NCBI RefSeq assembly: GCF_014217835.1
Contig: NZ_CP055263.1
Span: 1,769,501 to 1,833,500 of the forward strand
Length of the DNA: 64,000 nt
Reading direction: 5' to 3'
Source: Metabacillus sp. KUDC1714
Lineage (GTDB): Bacteria; Bacillota; Bacilli; Bacillales; Bacillaceae
The position numbers and the translations under genes were made by a program. Position 1 is the first letter of the stretch; the number at the start of each line of letters is the position of its first letter. Below are positions 1-7,357 of the stretch, piece by piece. The notes beneath the pieces are model-generated. The model was not told the origin of the DNA and made no database searches. It was given only the letters and a program-made list of their open reading frames with translations.

Positions 1-135
1 ATATTTGCTCGAATTTACTTTCACTCTTAAATAAATCAGTGTTTAATAACCTTATAAAATAGAATAACTTATACAAATCACCCTTTTTTTGCTTCAACGC
101 TCAGAAAAAGGGTAGAAACAGGGGATTATTTTGCT

Positions 136-981
136 ATGGATAAGAAAACTGGAGCCATCGCTTTTCGGTTTACGGATCAACAAGTCAATCACGTAGCCCA
201 AATATGGTCAGTAGGTTGGGACGAGCAACAATCTTCGCTTTATAATTGGAGTGGTACTGAGAGAAAGGACCAAGAAAAATATATCTTTCAATACACTTTA
301 TCAGGACATGGGGAAATCAATATTGATGGTAAGATCCACCAAGTAAAAGCAGGACATGCATTTATTGTTAGTAGTCCAAGTAATTATCATTATTATTTAC
401 CTAAGGATTCGGAGAAATGGGAATTTATCTATTTAACTCTTTATGGAAATGAAGCAAAACGCTGCTGGAGTTTTGTAAAAAACTCTGGAAATCAATTTGT
501 TCGTTTTCATCCTGAATCTACACCGATTAAGCTAGTTAAAAAAATCTATGATGATGCAAAAGAAAAGAAAATCACCAATGCATACGAAGGTTCAAGCATA
601 GCCTATAATTTCATTATGGAGCTATATGTCTATCTTTCAAATAGTGATAAGCTAATGGAAGATTGGTCAGAAGGTGTCATTAGTGCTGCATTATTTGCAA
701 GAAATTACTATCAAGATGAAATTGGAGCAGAGGAAATGGCCGATGCTTCACAATTATCGAAATATCACTTTACACGGACGTTCAAAAAAGAAACAGGCAT
801 AACACCTATTCAATATTTAACCAATATTCGCCTGCAAAAATCGATCGAGCTTCTGCAACATACGAAATACACGGTTGACGAAATTGCTCAATTAGTCGGC
901 TACAAAAATGCAAATTATTTAAACAAAGTAACGCGCAAGCTTATGGGTAAATCACCTGGAGAGATTAGGCAGGGGAAATAA
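136..981 (+). CDS. AraC-family transcriptional regulator
   Basis: The protein has 281 residues. The N-terminal half (about 15-160) reads as an AraC-type cupin sensor with a GHGEINIDG strand and the SSPSNYHYY segment. The C-terminal hundred residues carry two helix-turn-helix units: AEEMADASQLSKYHFTRTFK followed by GITPIQYL, then VDEIAQLVGYKNANYLNKV. Such proteins bind DNA as dimers and respond to a small molecule, often a sugar. The ATG is preceded by AGGGGAT at a rather long spacing. No sugar-utilisation gene lies nearby, so the regulon cannot be read from context. The gene converges on the 84-residue gene across a dispersed repeat. The family is secure; the ligand is unknown. Confidence 0.88.
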   Translation: MDKKTGAIAFRFTDQQVNHVAQIWSVGWDEQQSSLYNWSGTERKDQEKYIFQYTLSGHGEINIDGKIHQVKAGHAFIVSSPSNYHYYLPKDSEKWEFIYLTLYGNEAKRCWSFVKNSGNQFVRFHPESTPIKLVKKIYDDAKEKKITNAYEGSSIAYNFIMELYVYLSNSDKLMEDWSEGVISAALFARNYYQDEIGAEEMADASQLSKYHFTRTFKKETGITPIQYLTNIRLQKSIELLQHTKYTVDEIAQLVGYKNANYLNKVTRKLMGKSPGEIRQGK

Positions 982-1075
982 GAAAAGCTCAGAGCGCCTT
1001 GATCAGCCCTGAGTGGCTTATGACACCGAGGGGCTAGGCGCTGGAGCTAGACACTAAAACTAAGTACAAAAAGTT
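982..1075 (+). repeat. Dispersed palindromic repeat family A, copy 1 (short form)
   Basis: This is a copy of a family seen six times in the window. It opens with a GAGCGCCTTGATCAGCC-type arm and closes with GGGGCTAGGCGCTGGAGCT followed by AGTACAAAAAG. The central hairpin of about 60 bases present in copies 2, 3 and 5 is missing. It sits between the convergent AraC gene and the 84-residue gene. Confidence 0.8.
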
Positions 1076-1097
1076 ATCCTCTATTTACTTTTTTCCT

Positions 1098-1352
1098 TCA
1101 TTTATTCAAATCAATCTGTATCGAGCCCTTTTGATGCATGATTGTCATGGTTGTCCCAGGGGTCATCATATTTTCTAAAATATCCTTTGCAGCTTGCAGA
1201 GCAAATTCAATGCGCTCTAGCTTTTCAGTCTCTTCTTCACGTTGAGTTCCAGGCATTTCTGAAAGCTGTTTTGCATATTGAAGTGATTTGAGATGGTAGT
1301 TTGCAATCGACTCATAAACTTCATCGTACAGCTCTTCAATTTCTTTTTTCAT
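1098..1352 (-). CDS. Small hypothetical protein (84 aa)
   Basis: I do not recognise this protein. It is acidic and mostly helical, about 84 residues, with two amphipathic helices (about 1-32 and 38-63) joined by an MPGTQREEE turn, then a short hydrophobic tail ending QIDLNK. No signal peptide or membrane segment is visible. The ATG has a good ribosome site (GGAGGTC). A sigma-A-like promoter with a palindrome over its -10 lies just upstream, so the gene is probably regulated on its own. The helical shape would suit a small binding or adaptor protein, but that is only a guess. Confidence 0.65.
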   Translation of the reverse strand: MKKEIEELYDEVYESIANYHLKSLQYAKQLSEMPGTQREEETEKLERIEFALQAAKDILENMMTPGTTMTIMHQKGSIQIDLNK

Positions 1353-1377
1353 GACCTCCGCTCCCTTTTATTATCTG

Positions 1378-1416
1378 CTTGTATACTATCATACAAGACG
1401 AAGGGATTAAGGTAAA
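1378..1416 (-). promoter_or_regulatory. Promoter of the 84-aa gene with overlapping palindrome
   Basis: On the minus strand TTTACC (1411-1416) and TATGAT (1388-1393) are separated by exactly 17 bases. The -10 lies inside an imperfect palindrome at 1378-1397, CTTGTATGATAGTATACAAG, whose outer seven bases on each side are complementary. This looks like an operator. The repressor is unknown. Confidence 0.5.
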
Positions 1417-1426
1417 ACGTACTTTT

Positions 1427-2338
1427 TTATGTACCCTTCAAAAGTCGTTTATGGATCCAGATTGCTGCCTGGCATCCATCAGCCATTGCAATTGTAACCT
1501 GTTCTGAATGGGCAACAACATCACCAGCAGCCCACACATTTGTAATATTTGTTTCTTTTGTTCGCGGATCTACTAGGACATGCTTATTCTCTAGCAACTC
1601 GACTCCTAGTTGCTTTGCTAACTCAGAGTGAACATGGTTGCCGCCAAATCCGATAAATCCTCTATCCCCACTAACAGTTTGACCATTTTTCAGCTTAACA
1701 CCTTTAAATGATGATTCATTTTCAGCGATCACTGCTGCAATTTGTTCATTGATGATCGTTATATTATGTTGCATAAGCTTATTTTTCATATCTTGTTCAA
1801 GTTCCTTTGAATCATGATTAATGAATGTGATTTGGTTTGTCCAGTAAGTTAATGTTAAAGCAAGATTTGCTCCAGTACTTCCTGATCCTAATAATAAAAC
1901 ATGCTTATCCCTAACCTCATACCCATCACAATCAGGACAAACATATATAGATATCCCTAAGCAGGGTTCGATATCTTTGATAGTTGGAATCTGATCTTTT
2001 ATCCCAGTCGAAATTAACAAGGTTTTTGTTTTATACTCTGTTCCTTGCTTTGTTCGAAGTAAAATTTCCTTATCATGTTTTTCTGCCTCAATCACAAGAT
2101 CATTCATAAATTCGATCTCTAAGCTTTTTGCCTGTTTTTGACCTAACTCTCTAAGTGTCTGTCCACTTACTCCATCGGGCCAGCCAAGGATATTATGATA
2201 CCCTCTGCAAAGATTAGACCTTCCATTTTGACTATCAATTACAAGAACATTATGCATATACCTTCCAAGCTGAATGGCAGCCTGCAATCCAGCAATACCT
2301 GCCCCAACAATGATGCATTCATACGTATTTTTCGCCAT
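1427..2338 (-). CDS. Thioredoxin-reductase-like FAD/NAD(P)H oxidoreductase
   Basis: The 303-residue flavoprotein has the thioredoxin reductase fold: an FAD-binding GAGIAG near residue 12, an NAD(P)H-binding GSGSTGA near 151, and the C-terminal FAD motif VWAAGDVV. The redox pair is CPDC at 134-137, within CPDCDGYEV, rather than the CATC of housekeeping TrxB, so its disulfide partner is probably not classical thioredoxin. The length fits small class-2 reductases. The ATG is preceded by AAAGGACG at about eight bases. No thioredoxin or peroxiredoxin gene is next to it, so the substrate cannot be named. It could equally be described as a generic NAD(P)/FAD-dependent oxidoreductase. Confidence 0.85.
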   Translation of the reverse strand: MAKNTYECIIVGAGIAGLQAAIQLGRYMHNVLVIDSQNGRSNLCRGYHNILGWPDGVSGQTLRELGQKQAKSLEIEFMNDLVIEAEKHDKEILLRTKQGTEYKTKTLLISTGIKDQIPTIKDIEPCLGISIYVCPDCDGYEVRDKHVLLLGSGSTGANLALTLTYWTNQITFINHDSKELEQDMKNKLMQHNITIINEQIAAVIAENESSFKGVKLKNGQTVSGDRGFIGFGGNHVHSELAKQLGVELLENKHVLVDPRTKETNITNVWAAGDVVAHSEQVTIAMADGCQAAIWIHKRLLKGT

Positions 2339-2635
2339 TCGTACACGTCCTTTTTTATTCGCTTAAATTAGATTGTGTCAAAACGAATGGCATCATTCAT
2401 GATTTTAGAAAGCGAGAAAGTCTTTATTGATCCATTAGAAAAATGTAGAAGTATTCTTCTCTTTCCATTCATCCACAAAAAAGGAACTGGCCCTTAAGCC
2501 ACCCCCTTTAAAATTCATTATCAATTGTGGGTAACTAAACTAAAAACTCTTAAAAATTCATTATACTAAATGGTTTTCCACTTATACGCTTTAAAAATTC
2601 AGATATTAACAACCATTTTTTCAATTAACAACAAG

Positions 2636-2783
2636 TTATCCACAAAAGTTATCAACATATCCACAATTTCTATCCACATTTTGTGCGGGTACACACGTTC
2701 GCCACAATATATATTAGGACTTTTACCCACTATTCACAGGTTATACACAGGACGTTCGTCACCATTTTCACAAATTATTCATA
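2636..2783 (+). promoter_or_regulatory. DnaA-box cluster
   Basis: Seven matches to the DnaA box TTATNCACA lie in one orientation. Perfect boxes are TTATCCACA at 2636-2644 and TTATACACA at 2741-2749. One-mismatch boxes are TTATCAACA 2649-2657, ATATCCACA 2657-2665, CTATCCACA 2670-2678, CTATTCACA 2730-2738 and TTATTCATA 2775-2783. The first four form two pairs, each 13 bases apart and offset by 21. The cluster sits in the 0.7 kb gap between the flavoprotein and permease operons. The replication genes expected at oriC are absent. Confidence 0.65.
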
Positions 2784-2918
2784 AAAAGACATTATATTTT
2801 GGATAACTTTCTCGTAATGTCAGACATATGTCGAATGATAGGGAATGATATTCTCCACCGTTTACTTATCTTGAATGATCTGATGTTAGGAATACATAAG
2901 TTGGAGCAAGTTTTAATG

Positions 2919-3051
2919 GTTACCCCACTTTGTTTTTGACTGAACCATTGAATTTCACTTTTCTAGAATTGAATCACTTATCGCTTTGATTAAACCTATT
3001 TTCTCGAATATTGAACCACTTTCACTTCTTTTTAAACCACCACCATCACAT
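2919..3051. repeat. 21-bp-period degenerate repeat array A
   Basis: Units beginning ATTGAATTTCACTT, ATTGAATCACTT, ATTAAACCTATT, ATTGAACCACTT and TTTAAACCACC start at 2947, 2968, 2989, 3010 and 3031, exactly 21 bases apart. Two weaker units near 2920 and 2940 are out of phase by about seven bases. Only the first ten or so bases of each unit are conserved. The array ends just before the terminator of the permease operon. Confidence 0.6.
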
Positions 3052-3065
3052 CCAGAAAACAAACA

Positions 3066-3101
3066 ATAAAAGGCCGCTCAAATGACATATTTGAGCGACC
3101 C
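3066..3101 (-). terminator. Terminator of the permease/propeller operon
   Basis: The arms GGTCGCTCAAAT and ATTTGAGCGGCC (minus strand) form a 12-base stem around a short loop and are followed by CTTTTATTG. It lies directly after the stop of the propeller gene. Confidence 0.8.
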
Positions 3102-3104
3102 AAG

Positions 3105-4409
3105 TCAGAACGGCTTTACAATTCTTTTTACAATAAAAGCAAACGCTAAAAGTAAAATAGAGCATATGAATAGTGTGATAGCAACCATCGCTAACCCTAT
3201 CCCAAACCATGGATTTGTAATGGCACCTATTACAAAGCTACTAATAAAAATTAGTATAGCAAGACCGATACTGAAGTATGAAGGTAAAAAGACTTTGCCT
3301 GAATTCCTTTGTAAATAAACGGTGATCCCACCTAAGAGTAGGACATAATAAACAGCTATTGCTGCATCACTTAGTAGAAAATCAACTGTCTTCATAAACC
3401 AATGATTTTCTTCAGATGCTGGTAGCTCTAGATCAATGAGTACAGGTTCCTCTCCTTCGATTGAAACAGTCATAAGTTGATATTGTTCCGGATCACCTGG
3501 CCAGTTTTTATATTCAAGAAAGGCAATCTTATTTGTATGGTGAAAAAAGACGGGTGACTGAACACTCGTTTTTAAATGTGTGAGTTGTTTTGTTTCTTTT
3601 GTTTCAGTATTCCTTAAATATAACTCATATTCAAATAATGAGCTGTTTTCCGATGCCTCTGAAACAGCAGTAAACGCAAGGAGTTTCTTATCTTGTGAGA
3701 ATACGGCTGAATACATATCAGCACTAATTCCTGCGGCTGCCTCTACCTTTAATTGCTTCTTCTCATTAATTGTAAAGGTATATAGCTCTTCTTTCGTTTC
3801 AAATAAGCTATAAAACAACTGTTGTCCATCATTCGAGATGGAAAGGTTATTCATTGAAAAATGATCTTTGTTTGTTATTTGCTCTCCTTCTTTTCCATTC
3901 ATGTTTACAGCAAATAAATCATATCCTTCTTTCGTTTCTCCTTCTGCCTTTTTATAGTCCGCAGCAGGCATAGCAATGTAATAAATGGTATCACCTACTG
4001 GAGAAATAACCGCATCAGATACATGCAGACTTTCCTTCGTCAGCTGCTTGCTGTTGCTTCCATCGGCATCCATTATCATTAATGACTGAATGCCCTCACT
4101 ATTTTCCTTTAAATAGGCGACCTTCTTTCCGTCAAAGGAAAATCGCGTTGTATGGACCCTACCTTCTTCCTCTTTACTAATTTTCGTTATTTCGGTTCCA
4201 TCAGAGTTTGCTGTATAAATGGCTTCATTACCATCAAGGTAGTAAGAAAAAGCTAGTTTTTCATCATTTGGCGAAATAGCAAGCTCACTCCCTAAGCCTG
4301 TGTGATATTTGTATGGATCACGCTCATGAAAAATGCTATATAAGATGGATGAGATTAGAAGGCCCAAGCTAATGACCATAAACACTAGTAATAGTCGATT
4401 ACTTTTCAA
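3105..4409 (-). CDS. Membrane-anchored TolB/PD40-type beta-propeller protein
   Basis: The 434-residue protein begins with one membrane helix (about 6-26). A propeller region follows with repeated PD40-like blades such as ISPNDEKLAFSYYLDG, FSFDGKKVAYLKE, ISPVGDTIYYIA, ISNDGQQLFYS and FSQDKKLLAFTA. It ends with three hydrophobic helices (about 345-430). The ATG follows an AGGAGG ribosome site. It is the last gene of an operon with two ABC permeases, 31 bases downstream. PD40 propellers usually bind peptides or proteins. Its place beside permeases that lack a binding protein suggests it serves as an external receptor or gate, which is inference from context. The fold is fairly secure. Confidence 0.75.
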   Translation of the reverse strand: MKSNRLLLVFMVISLGLLISSILYSIFHERDPYKYHTGLGSELAISPNDEKLAFSYYLDGNEAIYTANSDGTEITKISKEEEGRVHTTRFSFDGKKVAYLKENSEGIQSLMIMDADGSNSKQLTKESLHVSDAVISPVGDTIYYIAMPAADYKKAEGETKEGYDLFAVNMNGKEGEQITNKDHFSMNNLSISNDGQQLFYSLFETKEELYTFTINEKKQLKVEAAAGISADMYSAVFSQDKKLLAFTAVSEASENSSLFEYELYLRNTETKETKQLTHLKTSVQSPVFFHHTNKIAFLEYKNWPGDPEQYQLMTVSIEGEEPVLIDLELPASEENHWFMKTVDFLLSDAAIAVYYVLLLGGITVYLQRNSGKVFLPSYFSIGLAILIFISSFVIGAITNPWFGIGLAMVAITLFICSILLLAFAFIVKRIVKPF

Positions 4410-4440
4410 CGCATTAACCTCCTTTTAGACTTTGACTAAA

Positions 4441-5457
4441 TTATGATGTTTTATTAAGAAATGTAAAATCGATTGATTTAGTTTTAACTTCATGTTTCAT
4501 TGATTTACTATCTACCTTTTTCCTTTTAAAATAAACCTGTTTTCCTGTAGTCACTCTTGAATACCCTTCAACCATGAATGTAACTGCAAGAATCGTTAGC
4601 GCAAAACAGACAATTGGTGTTAATGGAATCCATGGAGCCCATTGTAGGAAAATTTTTGTTCCACCGATCAAGCCAGACCATTCATTTGTTAATGATTGTG
4701 GCGGGTCACCCTCTAATGCACCTGGATCAGACATTAACGTCCCGCCAAAGTACAGATTAAACAATCCAAGGTGTGCCATGACAATTAATGTTTGCACAAA
4801 TTGCTGTCCAAAGAGAATCAAAAATCTGGCCTTTAACAGCGGGAAAATATGCTTTATCAAAATATGACGCCGTGTCCCCCCTAATGTTCTCGCACTTAAT
4901 ACAAACTCACTTTTAAAAAACTCGCTTGTTTCGTTGCCTATTAAGACTGTTAAAATAGGGATGGTTAATAATGTTAGCACGACAACTTCGATGGACATTC
5001 GCTCTAATAAGGAATATGTAACAGCACCTGGATATTGAATAAGAACTGGGCTCAGTAAATATAAAGCAATAATCGTTAACGGAATAAAGTGAAAGACATC
5101 AACTAAGCTATTCACAAACTTTTGTAACCTAGAAAAATAGGAGCCTAAAGCTAAGCCGAGTGGAATTGAGATCATCATTCGCAAGACTGCTATTACAAAG
5201 GCTGCAATAATCGTAAATTTTGCACCTATTATTATTTTGCTTAACATATCATAACCTAGTTTGTCTGTACCAAGAGGAGTTTCCTTTCTAGGTGCTATCG
5301 GCGCAGAATCGATTAGTTCATTCCCTTCACCAAATATATGATAAATTTGGCGAACCTTATGATCGACAATCTCTGAATAAATAAAGCTAGTACTTAATAG
5401 TCCCATAACAAATAAAAATCCTATTAAAAAGAAAGGGTTTTTAAATAGCTTTATCAT
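4441..5457 (-). CDS. ABC transporter permease, oligopeptide/nickel type (OppC-like)
   Basis: The 338-residue protein has an N-terminal anchor and five further hydrophobic helices. The cytoplasmic EAA-type loop reads SEFVLSARTLGGTRRHILIK near residue 185, which is the coupling helix that docks onto an ATPase. The N-terminal LGTDKLGYDMLSK segment is typical of OppC/DppC permeases. It overlaps the upstream permease by four bases, so the two are translationally coupled and presumably form a heterodimer. No ATPase or binding protein lies in the cluster, so energy must come from a shared ATPase encoded elsewhere. The transported substrate is not evident. Confidence 0.85.
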   Translation of the reverse strand: MIKLFKNPFFLIGFLFVMGLLSTSFIYSEIVDHKVRQIYHIFGEGNELIDSAPIAPRKETPLGTDKLGYDMLSKIIIGAKFTIIAAFVIAVLRMMISIPLGLALGSYFSRLQKFVNSLVDVFHFIPLTIIALYLLSPVLIQYPGAVTYSLLERMSIEVVVLTLLTIPILTVLIGNETSEFFKSEFVLSARTLGGTRRHILIKHIFPLLKARFLILFGQQFVQTLIVMAHLGLFNLYFGGTLMSDPGALEGDPPQSLTNEWSGLIGGTKIFLQWAPWIPLTPIVCFALTILAVTFMVEGYSRVTTGKQVYFKRKKVDSKSMKHEVKTKSIDFTFLNKTS

Positions 5458-6326
5458 GATAAGACTTCACCACCTTTGATCGTTCTTTCAAGTATCCATT
5501 TCACAAGGTGATAAAAGATAAAGATTGGTACAAAAATAAATAGCAGAATAAAGGTAAAGATCTCAGGGATCATATAGTTGGTTAAATAATGGGTAATCCC
5601 AAAAATACCAAATAAGAGCTCAACAACAACTAACGTAGAAAGCATGAACCATATTGTTTTTTTCAAATGGAAAAACAATGAGATTATCGTATTTCTTAAC
5701 ATATGGATGATTAATAGGAAAGTGTACTTTAACCCCTTAGCTTTACCTAGTAAAACATAATCCTTTAATAATTCTTCTTCATATAAATGAATTGTTATTC
5801 GATAAAGTTGAATAGTTGGTAACAAGGCTAAGCAGATAATGGGTAATAAATATGCACGTGAATCACCAACTGTCACAACCTTCATTAGTAAAACATCCGT
5901 CTTTTTAAAAATAGTAATAATGAAAAGCTGTAACAGTAGCACAACAAGAATATCAGGTAATGACTCAATGAAAAAAATGACCATTTTAATTTTTTCTCTA
6001 ACCCATTTTGGGAATTGCATCGTCCCAACTGTTAATAGAATTGAAGCTATGTATGAAAGCACTAAAGCAGAAAATATGAGAGTTAACGAATAAAATGCAC
6101 CCTCTACGATAAATGGATATACCTTATATTCTTCCCCGTTTATAAGAAAGGTCATTTGATCAAAATGGATGAGACTATATATGATCCTCTTTATTGTTTC
6201 GATAAATAAATAAAAATGGTTTTCGCCTGTGTATGTTGCAACAAATAATGACGGCAGTGCTCCAAATACAACAATTCCGATACAGGCTGTTATGAACTGT
6301 AGAAAGATTACCGCGATTTTTTTCAC
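5454..6326 (-). CDS. ABC transporter permease, oligopeptide/nickel type (OppB-like)
   Basis: About 290 residues and six hydrophobic helices. The EAA loop is EEELLKDYVLLGKAKGLKYT, followed by MLRNTI, as in OppB-type permeases. I chose the GTG at 6326 (VKKIAVIF) because GGGGGTGG lies five bases before it; the frame stays open upstream to a TTG at 6359 with no ribosome site. It is the first gene of an operon with the OppC-like permease (four-base overlap) and the propeller protein. The loop between helices 1 and 2 is unusually long and contains HFDQMTFLINGEEYKVYPF. Substrate unknown. Confidence 0.82.
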   Translation of the reverse strand: MKKIAVIFLQFITACIGIVVFGALPSLFVATYTGENHFYLFIETIKRIIYSLIHFDQMTFLINGEEYKVYPFIVEGAFYSLTLIFSALVLSYIASILLTVGTMQFPKWVREKIKMVIFFIESLPDILVVLLLQLFIITIFKKTDVLLMKVVTVGDSRAYLLPIICLALLPTIQLYRITIHLYEEELLKDYVLLGKAKGLKYTFLLIIHMLRNTIISLFFHLKKTIWFMLSTLVVVELLFGIFGITHYLTNYMIPEIFTFILLFIFVPIFIFYHLVKWILERTIKGGEVLS

Positions 6327-6419
6327 TATTCCACCCCCACAATGCATTATTTTCACCAATTATACTATATTTGTAAAATATTAGACTGTTGTTTTAAAGA
6401 ATGATGTCATTTCGGTCAT

Positions 6420-6453
6420 GAAAAAAGGCCTGATGTGAATAATCAGACCTTTT
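6420..6453 (-). terminator. Terminator of nfrA
   Basis: On the minus strand AAAGGTCTGA and TCAGGCCTTT form the stem around TTATTCACA, followed by TTTTCATG. It lies a few bases past the nfrA stop. Confidence 0.75.
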
Positions 6454-6456
6454 GTG

Positions 6457-7206
6457 TTACCGTTTATTAAACCCTTTATTCTTGACAAATTCCTTCATAT
6501 ACATTCTTGTTGGTCTAGCTAATAAACCCGCCATCTGACCAGTCCACGTATCCTTTCTTTCCCCGTTTGTTCGTTTTTCATAATAGGCTGATATCTCTTG
6601 ATCATAGTGTTCTAACTGAGCCAAATACAGTGCTTTATCTTGCTCATATTCATCTTCATGATAAATATGCTCTATTGGCAATCGCTGCTTTTGATCAGGC
6701 TTATGCACTGGATAACCAATCGCAACTCCAAATAGCGGTAAAACTCGAGCTGGTGTTTTTAACAATTCACATACCTCATTAAGCTGATTTCTTAAACCAC
6801 CTATATACACAGCGCCAAGCCCCATTGACTCAGCTGCAAGCACTGCATTTTGCGCAGCTAGAGTAGCATCAATTACAGCGACCATAAACTTCTCCGTGCT
6901 TTCTAATACCTCCCCCGCATCCTGATCATTAATTTCTGCGATTACTTGATGACGATAAAGGTCTGCACAAAATACAAAAAAGTGACCATTTTCAGCTACA
7001 TATGTTTGTCCGCCAGCAAGTTCAGCCAACCGAGCCTTTTTCTGCTTATCCTTTATCCCGATAATTGAGTATGCTTGCACAAAGCTTGAAGTCGAGGCTG
7101 CTTGGGCACTTTGGACAATTGCTTTTATTTGCTCGTCTGTCAATAGCTTATCTTCAAATTTTCTAATCGAACGATGTTCAAGTATTGTTTCAATAACCTT
7201 ATTCAA
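6457..7206 (-). CDS. nfrA: NADPH-dependent FMN oxidoreductase (nitroreductase) NfrA
   Basis: A 249-residue nitroreductase-family flavoprotein very close to B. subtilis NfrA over its full length. The N-terminal HRSIRKFEDKLL motif contacts FMN phosphate. AQAASTSSFVQAYSIIG and GHFFVFCADLYRHQ are near-identical to NfrA, as are LAAQNAVLAAESMGLGAVYIGG and the C-terminal ERTNGERKDTW and KGFNKR. NfrA dimers use NADPH to reduce FMN, nitro compounds and other oxidants and take part in stress responses in the cytoplasm. The gene is monocistronic, with its own terminator and a GGAGGA ribosome site. I am confident of the family and fairly confident of orthology. Confidence 0.92.
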   Translation of the reverse strand: MNKVIETILEHRSIRKFEDKLLTDEQIKAIVQSAQAASTSSFVQAYSIIGIKDKQKKARLAELAGGQTYVAENGHFFVFCADLYRHQVIAEINDQDAGEVLESTEKFMVAVIDATLAAQNAVLAAESMGLGAVYIGGLRNQLNEVCELLKTPARVLPLFGVAIGYPVHKPDQKQRLPIEHIYHEDEYEQDKALYLAQLEHYDQEISAYYEKRTNGERKDTWTGQMAGLLARPTRMYMKEFVKNKGFNKR

Positions 7207-7307
7207 AGCTTTATCCTCCTTTTGTCAAACTAGTTCTAGCATACCTATTCCATTCTTTTTTGGCATTGAAAATGCTTAAACGAGTTCAGTGGCTTCCCTC
7301 ATACAAA

Positions 7308-7347
7308 AACAAAAATAGAGATTAGCTTTTAACTAACCTCTACAAAA
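7308..7347 (-). terminator. Terminator of the NiaP-like gene
   Basis: TAGAGGTTAG and CTAATCTCTA (minus strand) form a ten-base stem around TTAAAAG, followed by TTTTTG. It lies just past the transporter stop. Confidence 0.75.
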
Positions 7348-7357
7348 GGGTCTTAAC

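Noticed and set aside
2636..2783. Chromosomal origin of replication
   Set aside because: The boxes are suggestive, but dnaA, dnaN, rpmH and other origin neighbours are absent, and no clear unwinding region was defined.
2570..2806. Plus-strand 78-codon frame over the DnaA-box cluster
   Set aside because: No ribosome site and composition set by the DnaA boxes; not protein-like.
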